64,000 nucleotides of DNA from Artemisia argyi (GCA_030686995.1 CM060703.1:119332861-119396860); one strand, 5' to 3'; shown: positions 40,410 to 53,477, counted from the first letter of the stretch. Numbers and translations: made by a program. The notes: generated from the letters alone by a model not told the origin.

Positions 40410-43400
40410 TGTAACACCCCAACCCGAAAAAGGGTTAAAGTGTAACATTTTGGGGTTAAATCAGAACACAAGTAACGGAAATACATTACTAATACAAGGG
40501 TTAAAAGCAAATCTGAATACATGATGAGGTGCTAACTCTAAATATTACAACTTACAAACTAAATACAACTAAAAACAAAGAGAACTCTAAGCCCCAAATC
40601 TAATCCATGGAAAGCTAACAACGGTATAGTCCACTAAGAGCTCCTAAGCACTCTTCGCCGAACCCAGCTTCCTTCTAAAACCTGTCACAGGAAAGGAAAT
40701 GCGGATGAGCTTAAAAAGCCCAGTGAACAGATATAAACAAATGAAACTAATAAACAAAGGAAAACGAAAGCGAATGCAAAATGAGTCCAAGCAAACCTGC
40801 TGAGTCAAAGGTCATGGAATATGAAACATATAGTAGGACTAACAGAATATAATCAAAGGAAATACGAATATGGAATATCAAACGAATCAAATGAAAATGA
40901 AACGGGTCATAAATGTAAGCAATTGAAAAGAAGCAACATAAGTTAATCACAATAGAGAAGACAAGATAATAAGGATTATATAAAAGTAGAACTAACAGAA
41001 ATGCCTAACAAATACTAATGCGCACATAGGAGTTGTACACCTCCAATGTACTATGTGAAAGGGGTGTATTGCACACACACCAAAACATTCACCAAATAAT
41101 ACTAAACAAAGTACCTAGGATGCATCCATACGCTCCCTGCAAAACAGATTTATATGCACAAAGCTCTAGGCTAAGTAAACATATACAATAATAAATATAG
41201 GCCTGAATAGCTATAGCTTAATAGGGAACGCTGTGGACAAAAACCCACCTCCACAGATAGTGTCAATACCACTAGTGCATCAGTGGCCAGGCCATGGTAT
41301 GGGCAACAAATAGGGCATAGGAATGCTATAAGAATAAAATATAGCATATAACAAATATCAAATCAAATCATAACAGAAATGGATCGATCAAATATGGATC
41401 ATACAAATGGAATATAGCAATGGTTCAAGTCGAAGGTCCAAATCAAAGATTCATATCATAAGGTTCAAATCAAAGGTTCATAATAGAAAAAGGGTTCATA
41501 GCAAAGGTTCATAGCAAGGTTCAAAATTTGAAGTTAAATAATCAAAAGATGTTAAAGAAAGTCATGAGAAATCTTAGAGAATAAAACAGATTAAGGACTT
41601 TTGAAAATTATTTAAAACCTTTTTATTGTAAAAGTATTCCTTTAAAAACACATTTCATAAAAGTTATTAAACCTTCATATAAAACTAGCATCGTATCGTA
41701 ATCACAGAGATCATTTCAAAAATAGTTTTTCTCAAAAGTCATCAGGTTATATTTTTAAAATGGTCTTCATACGAAATCATACTATCAAATGAACCAAAGA
41801 TATCAGGCATATAAAGATCAAGAATCATAATCATGAGTCATAGGAAACCTTACTGAAAGGTTAGAATATCTGTACCTTATTGCAAAGACAAAAACTGACA
41901 AAAGATAGGCAAACACAGAAGTGGAAAGATCACTCCTTCTTCACAGAACCTAAAGGAAGAAACCAAGTATTACAAATAGTTCACTTAACTCATATGACTG
42001 GTTTTATGTTACCTTTCTATTTTAGGTAACTTTCCAAATTTAGTAACTTTCTATTTTTAACAGGTTTCCTGATTTAGTCAGTTTCCAAATTTTAGTAAGT
42101 TCCCGCAATTGTAATTTAATACTTAAAGGTTATAATCGACAATTAATAATATTGAAGGTTAAGATGACCAATATAATATTTTAGGTCTTAAATGTCAATA
42201 TTATAAGTTTAGGGTCTAAAATGTAAATTATCAAAATTAAATATTAAGTTTTAGTGGGCATATATGCAATTGCCCCAAAATTATTTTAAACTTTATTTTA
42301 ATAAATTTATATTAAGATAATAATTTTGAACCAGTCATTATAATTTTATGTAATGTTTAACGTGCTCACGATCTTAATATTTATGCCACGATGACCCAAG
42401 ATTTTTATTATAATATGCATGACTCGTGTATAAACTCGACACCATTCTCTTCATATGAAAATATACCGAAATCGACTCGCAACCTTAGTTATTTCTTTTT
42501 ATCATTTTATGTATTAATCTAAAACGTGCACAAAAATGATTTGATTTCCATAATAATAGGTCAATTTTCATGTGTAACCTTTTATCAATTCGAGTCACTC
42601 AAGACCGAAACATGAATGCATGAGAATCTCTTTTATATTAATTTGTTACAATTTTTTTTATTAACATATATATCAGATAAAAAAAAAAGACAGAAGATAG
42701 ATGAGTCGAAGTAACATGCAGGTCGACTAAATTAGTTCCAAAAATCATTATTTTATGTGTCGAGTCCTACACTTATGTGAGCCCTTTATTTTCATATCAT
42801 GCAGATTTCATACATATACATGCAAGGCCATGTAATTCTTTAGGTTTTATTATCAGTTTTTCGACGTATATTAGAGGTCGAAACGGGTGCCGTAAGCCAG
42901 AAAAAGACATATATAATAAGCAGATTCGAAGGGTCTGAAACGGAAACAAAGATCGACCCATGCGTTTCATGATTTCATGTGACTAATATTCGATTTTGAA
43001 ACATGTAATATCAGCTGACTACACAAGTTCCTATCTGGTTATATTATGTATTGTGTTTATACGATTTTATATAATCTTCTTAGACATTAAAATCATGCAG
43101 CCGCAAATAAAACAAGAATATGATCGAAACAGAATTGAGTAATAAGAAATCAAACAAGGAAAGGATTACAATACCCTCATAGCGTGACAACAAGAAGAGA
43201 CACACGATCGAATACCAAATCAATCACCAGCTGAATCAAGCCCCTATTCGAACAGCACATACGAACACCAAACCTCCCTTTGAAACATAATTAAACCCCA
43301 CGTTCGAATCACGTTTGGACCAGCAACTCTCCCACGTTTCACAAGCCCCACAAGAACACCACAAGCAAACCTCCTTGCTCACCTTTGGATTCGAATCAGA

Positions 43401-43918
43401 AGGAATGGAACAAGAAGGCAAGCAACCGCCGTTATTTGTGTTATTGTGTTAGGTTTTAGGGTTTGTAACAATGAGATTGATGTACGGTTTAAATGAGATA
43501 GGAGGAAAACGTGTGAAGGGATTTGACTAAGAAGAGAAATTGTCGTGATATGGGATTGTGATGTCTCATTCCATAATTAGTTCCATATTATACTAAGTTT
43601 AGTTTTATTTTCAGTTTTGGCTCATATATTGAAACCAAAGAGAGAATTCGGCCCATAAGCTTCCAATTCATAAAGTTTGGCCCATTGACTAGAATTTGGG
43701 CATGATACATGTTACATATGTATTAAGTTTGATTTTTTTTTTTATTATATATATATATATATATTTTTATCATAAGTCTTGTGGATTTAAATATTAGCTC
43801 ATGAATACTTAGGTCAAAATCGGAATGAATTGTTTTAGATTATTAATCGTCTCTTCTAAAGTTTAAATTTTAGGGGTATTTTGGGTATTTTAGATGTTAA
43901 AGATTTCCGGGTTTTACA
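40410..43918 (-). repeat. Element E right (5') LTR, 3509 bp
   Basis: Near-identical to 33134-36761 apart from the TA tract and one short deletion. Confidence 0.95.
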
Positions 43919-43943
43919 ATGTAAATGGTGGAAGTTGACTTTT

Positions 43944-44462
43944 TACAAGAACAAGGGGGATGTGCAAGTGTTTTGCAACTATAGGGGCATTAAGCTTCTT
44001 TGCCACACCATGAAGCTCTGGGAGAGAGTTATTGAGAGAAGGTTAAGAAGGGAGACGAGGGTGGCGGAGAACCAATTTGGCTTTATGCCGGGTAGGTCAT
44101 CGATCGAGGCTATTCACCTTCTCAGGAGTCTCATGGGGAAGTATAGAGAAAGACAAAAGGATTTGCATATGGCGTTTCTCGACCTTGAAAATGCATATGA
44201 TAGTGTTCCACACGAGTTGATTTGGAGAACTCTAGTGGAGAAAGGGACCCCAAGGAGATATGTGAGGGTCATCAAGGATATGTACGAGGGGGCTAAGACC
44301 CGGGTTCGGTCCACAGTGGGGATCTCTGAGTTTTTTCCTGTGGAAGTAAGGCTACACCAAGGATCTGCCATTAGTCCTTACCTCTTCGCCCTGATTCTAG
44401 ATGAGTTAGCTCGTGGGATACAAGAGGGCATCCCGTGGAGCATGATTTTTGCTGACGACATT
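43944..44462 (+). pseudogene. RTE-type LINE, reverse transcriptase core (forward piece)
   Basis: It starts at YKNKGDVQVF and continues CNYRGIKLLCHTMKLWERVI, FGFMPGRSSIEAI (motif 2 region), HMAFLDLENAYDSVPHELIW (motif A, catalytic D), LHQGSAISPYLFALILDE (motif B), and stops at SMIFADDI (motif C, ADD), where the Athila LTR begins. The piece resumes exactly where the endonuclease half at 30889 ends (SEVIPIY/YKNKG), but on the opposite strand. It belongs to the same LINE copy; the rest of RT and the 3' end should lie beyond 64000. Confidence 0.93.
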
Positions 44463-45870
44463 TGATGAGGCGAAAAATGATCCGTTTTTAGGGGGTCATT
44501 TAAGCCCGAATCCGACTTTATTTGATCAAATATTGCCCTAAATCGTTCCTTTTGTGATTTTAGGTACTTGGAGAGTGAATTCTGGAAAAGAAGCCATTTT
44601 GGACGTTTTTGGAGCATAAAAGTGAAGAAAACGGCAAAGTATCAATTTTCCATGCTGAAGACACTAGGTGACGGCGTCAAGAGTTATACCCTGACGGCGT
44701 CAGACATCAAGAATAAAACACCGTAGTTGATGACGGCGTCAAAAGTCATCCTGACGGCGTCAAAATACAAAGAATAAAATACCGTAGGTGGTGACGGCGT
44801 CATACAGGCCGTCATAAGTAGATCAAGGCCGTCCGAGGAAGTATTTGGCGGCGAGGTGACGGCGTCACATGGTTGTCTTGACGCCGTCAGCCCAGTTTTC
44901 CTATATATAGTTTTCTAGTTTTTACATTAAGAAGAGAGAAGTTTTGGTGAAACCCTAAAGACGAATTTGGTGCCTCTTTTACAGGTTTTTTAAGGGTTCC
45001 AAACCCTTGATACCTTGCATTGTAATTGAGATAAGTGTTCTTCTAATTCAATCAATATGTCTATGTGTTGGTTGTCTATATCTTGTTCTTGTCTCAATTC
45101 CATTATGCTAGGCTAGATCTCTCTTGTGTTTGCTTAGATCTAATGAAACCTAGATGTTGATTATGTGTTGATTACTTGTTTATTCTTGTTGTGGATGAAT
45201 GATTTAATATGTTAGGCTTAAGAAAACTGGCAGATCTCCAAATGGTAACATGCTTGAACGTCTTAAGGAACATGAACCGAGGCGTACTAGGTCTTTATTG
45301 GTTGTATTTAATGCATGAGCCACTGTTTACAATCCCTATAGTTGTGCTGGGTCATGGTGTAGGAGGAGATAAGAGCTCATAGAATTGGGGAGTTATGTAT
45401 GCCACCCCATGAATGGTATTAAGGAATACGATCCGTCATCCATACAAGTATAACAAGTAATTAACATGTAAAAGATATCTAGGGAGTAATGAAGTCTAAG
45501 TAAACACAATTTCTCCAATTACTGCTCACAACCTTAGTATAATTAGTTTGTTTTCATTTTTATTATTTTATTTTGATTGAATCTTAGTTTTGGGTTAGTT
45601 GAATAGCAACTAATTCCGCCCACTCCTTCAAAACCCGAGATTTTACTTGCTTTCATAAAAATATAAAAACACAAAAAATAATCTTCCCTCACCTTTAGAA
45701 CTAGTAATTAGGCTTTCTAATCCTAGCGACACTATTCCTAAGCTGAACGATCAATCCCCCGGTACTTGTCACTATACTATACTACAACAATCAGGTACAC
45801 TGCCTGGTGGGGGTTGTAAGCTTCTCGAGATCCCTCGAGAGGTAAAGCCTGTTGCGATTCCCACGCATCA
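44463..45870 (+). repeat. Athila left LTR
   Basis: Starts TGATGAGGCG and ends CGCATCA. It is 1408 bp. The first 490 bp match 63510-64000 with few differences (for example TGATGAGG versus TGATTAGG). Confidence 0.93.
44669..44935 (+). promoter_or_regulatory. Athila LTR promoter: seven TGACG palindromes and a TATA box
   Basis: TGACGGCGTCA occurs at 44669, 44692, 44731, 44752, 44792 and 44857, and its complement TGACGCCGTCA at 44879. Each holds two TGACG half-sites, the core bound by plant TGA-type bZIP factors. The first four sites sit in two tandem units of about 61 bp. A TATA box (CTATATATAG, 44901-44910) follows 12 bp after the last site, so transcription probably starts near 44935. Binding is inferred from motif only. 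The right LTR repeats the cluster at 63716-63936. Confidence 0.6.
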
Positions 45871-45876
45871 AGTTTT

Positions 45877-45895
45877 TGGCGCCGCAGCCCGGGGA
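45877..45895 (+). other. Athila primer-binding site
   Basis: TGGCGCCGCAGCCCGGGGA, close to the TGGCGCCGTTGCCGGGGA site usual for Athila/Tat elements. Confidence 0.9.
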
Positions 45896-46043
45896 ATAGT
45901 TATTGTCTAGGTTAGGATTTCTTTTTATTAGGTCTACTTGCTAGATTCCTTTCTAGTAAGATTTTTATTTTTATTTTTTAGGTCTTCTTTAGTCTATCTT
46001 ATTTCTTCGTGCCTTTGTTCGTAACTCTTCACCGTCCGCCATC

Positions 46044-47384
46044 ATGGCAACCAACGAATTCTCCAACCTTAGGATCACTAGGAGTCGTAGTACCACTAGA
46101 GACCTTGTCTTGCCTTATGCAGAACCCGAAAGAGAAATGTGTAGGTTAAGACGAACTCACTCAACTCCTGAACCATCCAGCATTGCTATCGACTTTGATG
46201 CACCTCTTTCTGAGGAAAATTCAAAGAATCACATCACAACCCCTAGCTCCCACAACGAGATGAGTACCCCTATAATACCTCCTCCTAAGCGTCTCAAGGA
46301 CTACTCTTCCCCAACTCCTCGTGGCTTTTCAAATGCCATTGTTTACCCAAACGAACACACCAATGAGGTCTTGCATGCAAACGATGTTTGGCTTGTCAAA
46401 AGTGTGTGTAAGTTCCACGGACTTGATGAGGAAAATCCAATCCAACACATCAAGGATTTCCTGAAAATAGTGGACACCATCCATACGGATGGGGCTACTA
46501 GAAACACATCCCGATTGCGATTCTTTCCTTTCACCTTATACGAAAAAGCCCAAGAATGGTATGACAAACTCCCTTCTGAATCTATCTTCACATGGGAGCA
46601 ACTCATATCCAAGTTCTATGAGAAGTTCTTCCCACCTGGAAAAACCTCAGCATTTAGAGATAGGATCCTCCGTTTCCGGAAGGAGAAGGACGAGCCCTTC
46701 TATAAATCGTGGACTAGATTCAAAGATTCAATAAGACAAGTTCCCCATCATGGCATTGAACTTTGGCTCTTGGTCCAAATCTTTTACGAAAATATCTCCT
46801 CTAATGACCGGAACGGAATTAACCAATCTAGGAAAGGAAGATTGGCCAATCTTAGTGCCGAAGAAGGATGGGATAGGATTGAAGAATATGCTCAAGACCA
46901 GGATGACACTTGGGATGAACCTGAGTCGACTGTCAGCATTTCTGAGATCACCTCGGATCGGTTGAGCAAAATTCACAAAAGAGTGGAATACATAGCTGGA
47001 TCGCAGTCACCTAAACAGCTGTTGAATCCCTACCTAATCTGCGATTACTGTGGAGGCCCGCATGAGGTAGAAGAATGCGGAGGAGCAGCCACAACTGAAC
47101 ATGCATGCTTGTCAGGAGGGGACATTTATGCTGATCCCTCCCTCTTACCTTTTTACCAAAATGACGATTACACCCTTTGGGGAAATCTGGTAAAGAGAAG
47201 AGAAGGGGAGGGAGGCCCTGAATTCAAAATCAGGAGCAATTTCGAAGATGACCTTGGTCACTTCACTCAAGAAAAAGACTTGCAAATGAAAGGGCTTAAC
47301 GAGCTTTTCGACGAGCAGCAGGAGGGTATTGGAGAATTTTTCAACAAGCTTAACTCGGCCCTAGATAATCTCCAAACGCCATAA
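46044..47384 (+). CDS. Athila gag
   Basis: The ATG at 46044 is in a good context (CATCATGGCA) and lies 149 bp after the primer site. The 446-residue product has a disordered N-terminus rich in R, S and P, and a capsid-type retrotransposon gag domain at about 110-255 with FTLYEKAQEWYDKL and WEQLISKFYEKFFPP. A zinc knuckle CDYCGGPHEVEEC (CX2CX3HX4C) lies near 333-345, a spacing typical of Athila. It ends at TAA 47382-47384, exactly at the junction to the protease region, which continues in the same frame. Gag forms the particle and packages RNA. The stop could be a mutation or a natural gag/pol boundary. Confidence 0.92.
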   Translation: MATNEFSNLRITRSRSTTRDLVLPYAEPEREMCRLRRTHSTPEPSSIAIDFDAPLSEENSKNHITTPSSHNEMSTPIIPPPKRLKDYSSPTPRGFSNAIVYPNEHTNEVLHANDVWLVKSVCKFHGLDEENPIQHIKDFLKIVDTIHTDGATRNTSRLRFFPFTLYEKAQEWYDKLPSESIFTWEQLISKFYEKFFPPGKTSAFRDRILRFRKEKDEPFYKSWTRFKDSIRQVPHHGIELWLLVQIFYENISSNDRNGINQSRKGRLANLSAEEGWDRIEEYAQDQDDTWDEPESTVSISEITSDRLSKIHKRVEYIAGSQSPKQLLNPYLICDYCGGPHEVEECGGAATTEHACLSGGDIYADPSLLPFYQNDDYTLWGNLVKRREGEGGPEFKIRSNFEDDLGHFTQEKDLQMKGLNELFDEQQEGIGEFFNKLNSALDNLQTP

Positions 47385-48740
47385 GTGAGAAAAAAAGACC
47401 CCATGCTCGCGATAACTACACGAGCTGGAACGACAACCAAAGACCCTCCTTACCCAGACTTGTCCCCCATCACCCTCGATCCAGACAAACCAAGGGAGGA
47501 GGAGGAGGATGTCGACATTATCACCCCAGACCAACCACCCGTGACGACCCCTTCCCCATCAGCCCTTCCTAACCCACCTGTGAGAAATCCATACCCATCC
47601 CGATTAAGGAACCAGAAAACTGAGAATGATAACAAGAGGTTCTTGTCATACCTAAAAGACTCAGTTGTCACCATACCTCTCCTTGATGCTTACTATCACA
47701 TGCCAAAGTATAGCACATACTTCAAAAAGCTGCTCACTAACAGGAAGAAGCTCGAGGGTCTTGTAACCCTGGGGGAAGAATGCTCAGTGGTAACCCATCG
47801 AGGGCTACCAAAGAAGGTAGACGATCCGGGCAGCTTCACCTTGCCTTGCTCCATAGGACCTCTATCAATCAAGAATGCTCTCGCCGATTTGGGAGCGAGT
47901 ATCAATCTCATGCCTCACTCTATGTTCCGTAAATTAGGATATTCTGGATTGAAGTCTACCCGTATGAACATCCAACTAGCCGATAGATCAGTCAAGTACC
48001 CCGTAGGGATATGCGAGAATGTGCTAGTCAAAGTTGGGAAATTCAAATTCCCGGTCGACTTCGTAATCCTGGATATGGAGGAGGATGACTTGGTACCTAT
48101 CATCTTAGGTAGACCATTTCTTGCTACCGCTCGTGCAGTCATCGATGTCTACGATGGCAAATTAACCTTACGAGTGGGAGACGATAGCACAACCTTCGAC
48201 ATTAAGGATTCTATGGACCTCTCCCTCGAAGCAGCCAACCGGCTCTACTTTATCGGGGAAGTAGATGAACTCACAGATGTCATTGATAGTTGCATCGATG
48301 AACAAATCGATGAAGGCTGGCTACGGGATGAAAGTTTTCTGCCTTTGCTAGAGGTGGAGAAGACGGAGGATGTTAATGCAGTCTCCTTCTACCCCAGACA
48401 AGAGGCAACGGAGCATCTCGAGCTCCGAAAGCCCGAAAACAAGCTCAAACCTTCTATTATCGAGCCCCCTGACGTAGATCTTAAAGAGCTCCCTAATCAT
48501 TTGGAATATGCCTTTCTTCAGGGGAAGGACCAACTCCCGGTAATCATAAACTCTTCCTTGGAAAAAGAACAAAAAGTTAAACTCTTAGAGGTCCTAAAAA
48601 AATACAAGGGGGTACTCGCATGGAGTGTGGCCGAGATTAAGGGGATTGACTCAACTTTTTGCACCCATAAGATTCTTATGGAGGAAGATTATAAACCTAC
48701 TGTGCAACCCCAGAGGCGAGTGAACCCTAACATTAAGTAA
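47385..48740 (+). pseudogene. Athila protease and start of RT
   Basis: Same frame as gag, 451 codons. It has no ATG at its start (GTG directly after the gag stop). It includes LAITTRAGTTT at the gag-protease boundary, aspartic protease active site ADLGAS (about residues 166-171) and flap-distal IILGRPFLATA (about 236). The end, KILMEEDYKPTVQPQRRVNP, is the conserved entry to RT. TAA at 48738-48740 interrupts it; the frame goes on with VVKKEVIKLLDAGLIYPISD, so this is a nonsense mutation in RT. Confidence 0.9.
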
Positions 48741-51383
48741 GTAGTAAAGAAAGAAGTTATCAAACTTTTGGATGCAGGACTGATTTACCCGATCTCGGAT
48801 AGCCCATGGGTCAGTCCTGTGCAGGTTGTACCTAAAAAGGGTGGAATGACTGTAGTAAAGAATGACAAGGGTGAGATGGTGCCCTAGAGAACTGTCACTG
48901 GATGGCGGGTATGCATCGACTATCGAAAGCTCAATGATGCCTCGAGGAAAGATCACTTTTCCTTACCATTCATTGATCAGATGTTAGAAAGATTATCTGG
49001 ACACGAGTACTATTGCTTCTTGGATGGATTCTCTGGATATTTTCAAATCCCCATAGCACTCGAGGACCAAGAAAAGACCACGTTTACTTGCCCCTATGGA
49101 ACATTTGCCTACAAAAGGATGCCTTTTGGGCTATGTAATGCCCCCGCCATTTTCCAACGTTGCATGACCGCAATCTTTCGCGAACTCATGGAAGACAGCA
49201 TGGAAGTGTTCATGGATGACTTTTCAGTCTTCGGAAACTCCTTCGACCGCTGTCTTGCTAATTTAGAAAAGATGCTTAAACGTTGTGAGGAAACCAACTT
49301 GGTGTTAAATTGGGAGAAGTGTCATTTCATGGTAAAGGAAGGAATTGTGTTAGGACATAAGATCTCCGGGAACGGAATAGAGGTGGACCAAGCTAAAGTT
49401 GAAGCTATATCTAAGTTACCATACCCCACGACTATTAAGGCAATACGCAGTTTTTTGGGGCACGCCGGATTTTATCGGAGATTCATCAAAGACTTCTCAA
49501 AAATTGCCCGGCCAATGACTCAATTGCTTGTGAAGGATGCTCCATTCGATTTTTCCCAAGAATGCAAAGATGCTTTCGATCTCTTAAAAAGGGAACTCAC
49601 TCAAGCTCCAATCATGATCACACCCAACTGGGAGTTACCATTTGAAATCATGTGTGACGCTAGCGACTTCGCTGTCGGGGCTGTATTAGGTCAACGACGT
49701 GACAAGCTTTTCCAACCTATTTACTACGCTAGCAAAACCATGAATCCCGCTCAAGAGAACTACTCCACCACCGAAAAAGAATTATTAGCCGTAGTATTTG
49801 CATTCGACAAATTCCGACAATATCTTGTCCTTTCAAAGACAGTCGTCTTCACTGATCACTCAGCTCTTCGATATCTGTTTGCGAAGCAGGATGCCAAGCA
49901 ACGACTAATTCGGTGGATCTTGTTATTACAAGAATTCGATGTTGAGATTCGCGATAAGAGGGGGGCAGAGAATCTAGCCGCAGATCATCTATCTCGTCTT
50001 GAAAACCCCTTGGATAAACACGATAGAAGTGAGATTAGGGATTCGTTTCCTGACGAACAACTAATGTCAATGATGGATTCGGAGCCATGGTACGCCGACT
50101 TTGCTAATTACTTCGCAAGTAGATGTAGGCTTGTTCCAGAACACCTGACTAAGTACGAGAGGAAGAGGTTCTTTTCCCAACTAAAATACTACTTCTGGGA
50201 TGAACCCTTTTTATTCCGAAGGTGTCCTGACCACATTATAAGGCGTTGTGTTTCGGAAAATGAGGCAGTTAAGATTATGAGGGAATGTCACTCTGGTCCC
50301 TCTGGCGGGCATCATGGGATAAACGTTACCGCCCGAAAGATTCTCGATGCGGGATTCTATTGGCCCACAATTTTCCGTGATGTAAAAGAAATGGTGCAGG
50401 CGTGCGATGCATGTCAACGAGCCGGAAATATATCACATAGGGATGAAGCACCTCAGAACTTTATACAAGTTTGTGAAGTATTCGATGTTTGGGGGATTGA
50501 CTTCATGGGACCCTTTCCATCCTCAGGGGTAAACGAGTACATCTTAGTCGCCATTGACTATGTTTCGAAATGGGTTAAGGCACAAGCCCTTAGGACCAAT
50601 GATGCAAGAGTAGTTATTCATTTCCTGAAAAAGCTTTTCGCAAGATTCGGGATTCCGAAAGCTCTCATCAGTGATAGGGGGACACATTTTTGCAATGCAC
50701 AAATGGAAAAGGTCATGAAGAGGTATGGAGTACCCCATCGATTCTCCACCGCCTATCATCCACAAACCAATGGCCAAGTCGAAAACACCAATAGAGCTAT
50801 TAAAAGAATACTTGAAAAAACGGTTAGTCAAAACAGAAAGGACTGGTCATTCAAACTCGACGAAGCCTTATGGGCATTCCGAACTGCTTACAAAACACCT
50901 ATTGGAACGACCCCATTCCGCATGGTGTATGGTAAGGCATGTCATTTACCGGTAGAATTAGAACACAAGGCTTATTGGGCGCTTAAGGCATGCAACTTAG
51001 ATTATACAACTGCTGGGAATAATAGGTTTTTGCAATTACACGAGCTTGATGAGCTTAGACTGGAAGCCTACGAATCCTCCATCACATATAAAGAGAGAGC
51101 TAAAAGATGGCATGATCAAAGAATTAAGAAACCCAAAGAATTTTCAGAAGGAGACAAGGTCCTATTATACAATTCTCGGTTGAGATTATTCCCGGGAAAA
51201 CTTAAGTCTAGATGGTATGGGCCGTTCACAGTAAAGAATTCTTCTAAATTTGGAGCGGTAGTGTTAATTGATGATGAAGGTAGGGAATTCACGGTTAACA
51301 TACAACGTGTAAAACATTACCAAGAAAATAACAATGAAATGATTAATGAGGAGGATGTGATGTTTGATGATGAGATCACGTAG
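48741..51383 (+). pseudogene. Athila RT, RNase H and integrase
   Basis: Same frame as gag and protease. A TAG at 48885-48887 breaks the N-terminal RT segment (PVQVVPKKGGMTVV ... [15 protein letters not shown]). From 48981 an 800-residue stretch is open: [20 protein letters not shown], catalytic FMDD (about 77-80), RNase H with [14 protein letters not shown] (about 223) and TDHSALRYL, integrase zinc finger (HHGINV...CDACQRAG, about 443-477), and core acidic residues in WGIDFMG (about 507), ISDRGTHF (about 564) and GQVENTNR (about 600). No chromodomain follows. Only two changes prevent a full pol, so the copy is young. Confidence 0.93.
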
Positions 51384-52230
51384 TAACCCATGACTTTGAG
51401 TCTAGCTACAAGACTCGTAAATAAAGAAAAGCGCTTCTTGGGAGGCAGCCCATGTTTTGTGTGATTTTATTTGTTTGATTGTTATTTGCTTCCGTATGCA
51501 TGTTTTATTTTTATTGTTGGTTGATCATGTTTCTCAATTAAAATGTGGAAATACTTTATTATGTTGTTTGGCCTAGTCTTAACTTCAACCTAAAGGTATT
51601 TTTGCAAAAGATAAGTGTAAGGGGAAACCCCAAATATGTTTTCAAGAAACAAACCGATCATGATTCTCCGCAATATTAAATGAACATGTATATTCGTATT
51701 TGTTAGAGTCCAATGCTTGTATTGAGTCATAATGAAGTTTTGCAGGATTTTCCAGGAAGTAGGACGAAGTTTTTCCAGAAATTTTCCGGAAACTTAACAT
51801 AAGAATTTCTGCAGGTCCATTCTGACGGCGTCAGAGTATTACTCTTGACGGCGTTAGGAGTTAAAAATCTGGAAATTTTACCGGTTTTGTTTTTCTAACG
51901 GAGTCTTATGGTTTTTGTGAATTATTAAGTTTTATAATCTCCAGGAAATCTGCAAACTTCATTCCACAAGCATTATATCTTACTTTGTTTTCTAGGATTT
52001 AGGAACTTATATAGGATGCCGCCGATTTTACGCGAGGTTCTCTTGTCTATTTTCTCAGGATTTACAGGTTATGTTTGACAAGGAGATGATTTATATTCTG
52101 GAAGGGAAGCTTTGATTGTTCGTTTTCTTGGGAGAAGATTTAACCTGGCCAACCTAAAATCCATACCGAGCGAATCAGGGGAGTATTTGATTTCATTCTC
52201 TTTACTTTTTCACTTTTACATTCTTTACTT

Positions 52231-52250
52231 GAACATTGGGGACAATGTTC
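52231..52250 (+). other. Hairpin next to a PPT-like motif
   Basis: GAACATTG-GGGA-CAATGTTC forms a perfect 8-bp stem with a 4-base loop, five bases before AAGTGTAAGGGG. A similar ATTGgGGACAAT element is common in plant Athila-like 3' regions. Confidence 0.7.
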
Positions 52251-53236
52251 ATCTTAAGTGTAAGGGGAGGGTAAAAAGATGATACCTTACATATGTACTT
52301 TCGCTTGAGTTTGTTTTGTTTGATAGTAGATGTGTAATAAAACTACGAGAAATACTTGTTAGTGCAATTTTAGCGCCAAATTTAAAATTTTTTACAACAT
52401 TTAGGAGTGAAACTTTAGCCATAGCAAGCGTCTCATGGATAGGAGATTGTATGACTAGCACATAACCGTATATTCAAAAAAATTTTCCACCCAAAATTGT
52501 GAGGTTCGCCTTTAGATTTGATAGGAAAAGCATTTACTATTAGTGCTTATGAGTGTACCGGTAGCATTTAGATTCTAGAACTTGCGTTAGTGATGCATCC
52601 CGAGACCGCTAGTGAGACTACATTCGTGTGGTAGGATTTACTACATGATAAGAGGCATTAGGATCACCCTTGTGTTAAACCCGTATTACAATTACTTGAC
52701 CATTTAAGTCATATTACTTGGCTAGTTAAGTCAACTAATTTTTCCCACACCCTTAGCGTTGTACTCATTTTTAGTACACGAAACCCCTAGTACACCCCTC
52801 CGAGCCTATCCTTTCGTTTCTAACTTTAAGCATTTTACTTAAAGGAAGAATTTGTTACACCCCACTTAAATGTACAACCAAATCACCTTAGCCTTCCGTG
52901 TATGCGCTCATTTTTAGTGCATTATTGTTATTTGTTAAACCCTAAGTTAACTTTCTAATTGATTACATGGTTGCTAAGTCGAGTCATATCCTTGTACATA
53001 TTGTTTTGGGACAATTGGGACTCATGGGTAAGTACTTATTTTATGGAGTAATGGGGAAGAACATCATTTATTACCCCCATATGTACGTTAATCTTAAAAG
53101 TGCTCCAAGTGTTTTGATTTTCTTAATTCGAGTCATTAGATTAGTTTAATATAAAGTATGTAAAAATTCAAGTGTAAGGGGAATTCTCATCCCCTATGAT
53201 GTATTATTTTGGATGGTAGGGTAAGAGTGTATGCAC

Positions 53237-53307
53237 AAAAAAAAAAAAAAAAAAAAAATCGAAAAAACAAGAAAAAGAAAAAAGAGAAAGAGAAAAAACA
53301 TACGGAC
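53237..53307 (+). repeat. Purine-rich low-complexity tract
   Basis: Poly-A followed by GAAAAA/GAGAAA units. Confidence 0.9.
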
Positions 53308-53477
53308 TACCATCCCATTTCATTCTATGTTTATTTTATGTTTTTGTTATTTTTCATTTATTAGCTTAAATCGAATCTAGTCTTGGCTTAGCAACGCCAT
53401 ATTGTACATGTAATTAACCAAGATTGTTAACTCGCCACCAGTAAAACTTCCTTTATCCAACAAAACCGTGTAATTCA

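Larger units (their letters stand above)
51384..53477 (+). other. Athila 3' non-coding region
   Basis: No env-like or other ORF is present. It starts with the conserved Athila stretch GCGCTTCTTGGGAGGCAGCC (51431-51450). It has two TGACG-type sites near 51823-51850, a perfect hairpin at 52231-52250, and three copies of AAGTGTAAGGGG (51613, 52256, 53170). A purine tract of about 70 bases lies at 53237-53307. It continues after element D at 63134-63509. Confidence 0.75.

Noticed and set aside
40096..40524. 142-codon plus-strand frame across the element E interior and right LTR
   Set aside because: It spans the primer site and LTR boundary against the element's orientation and shows no domain.
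44114..44371. Minus-strand ORF within the LINE RT piece
   Set aside because: It is antisense to RT motifs A and B and has no independent support.
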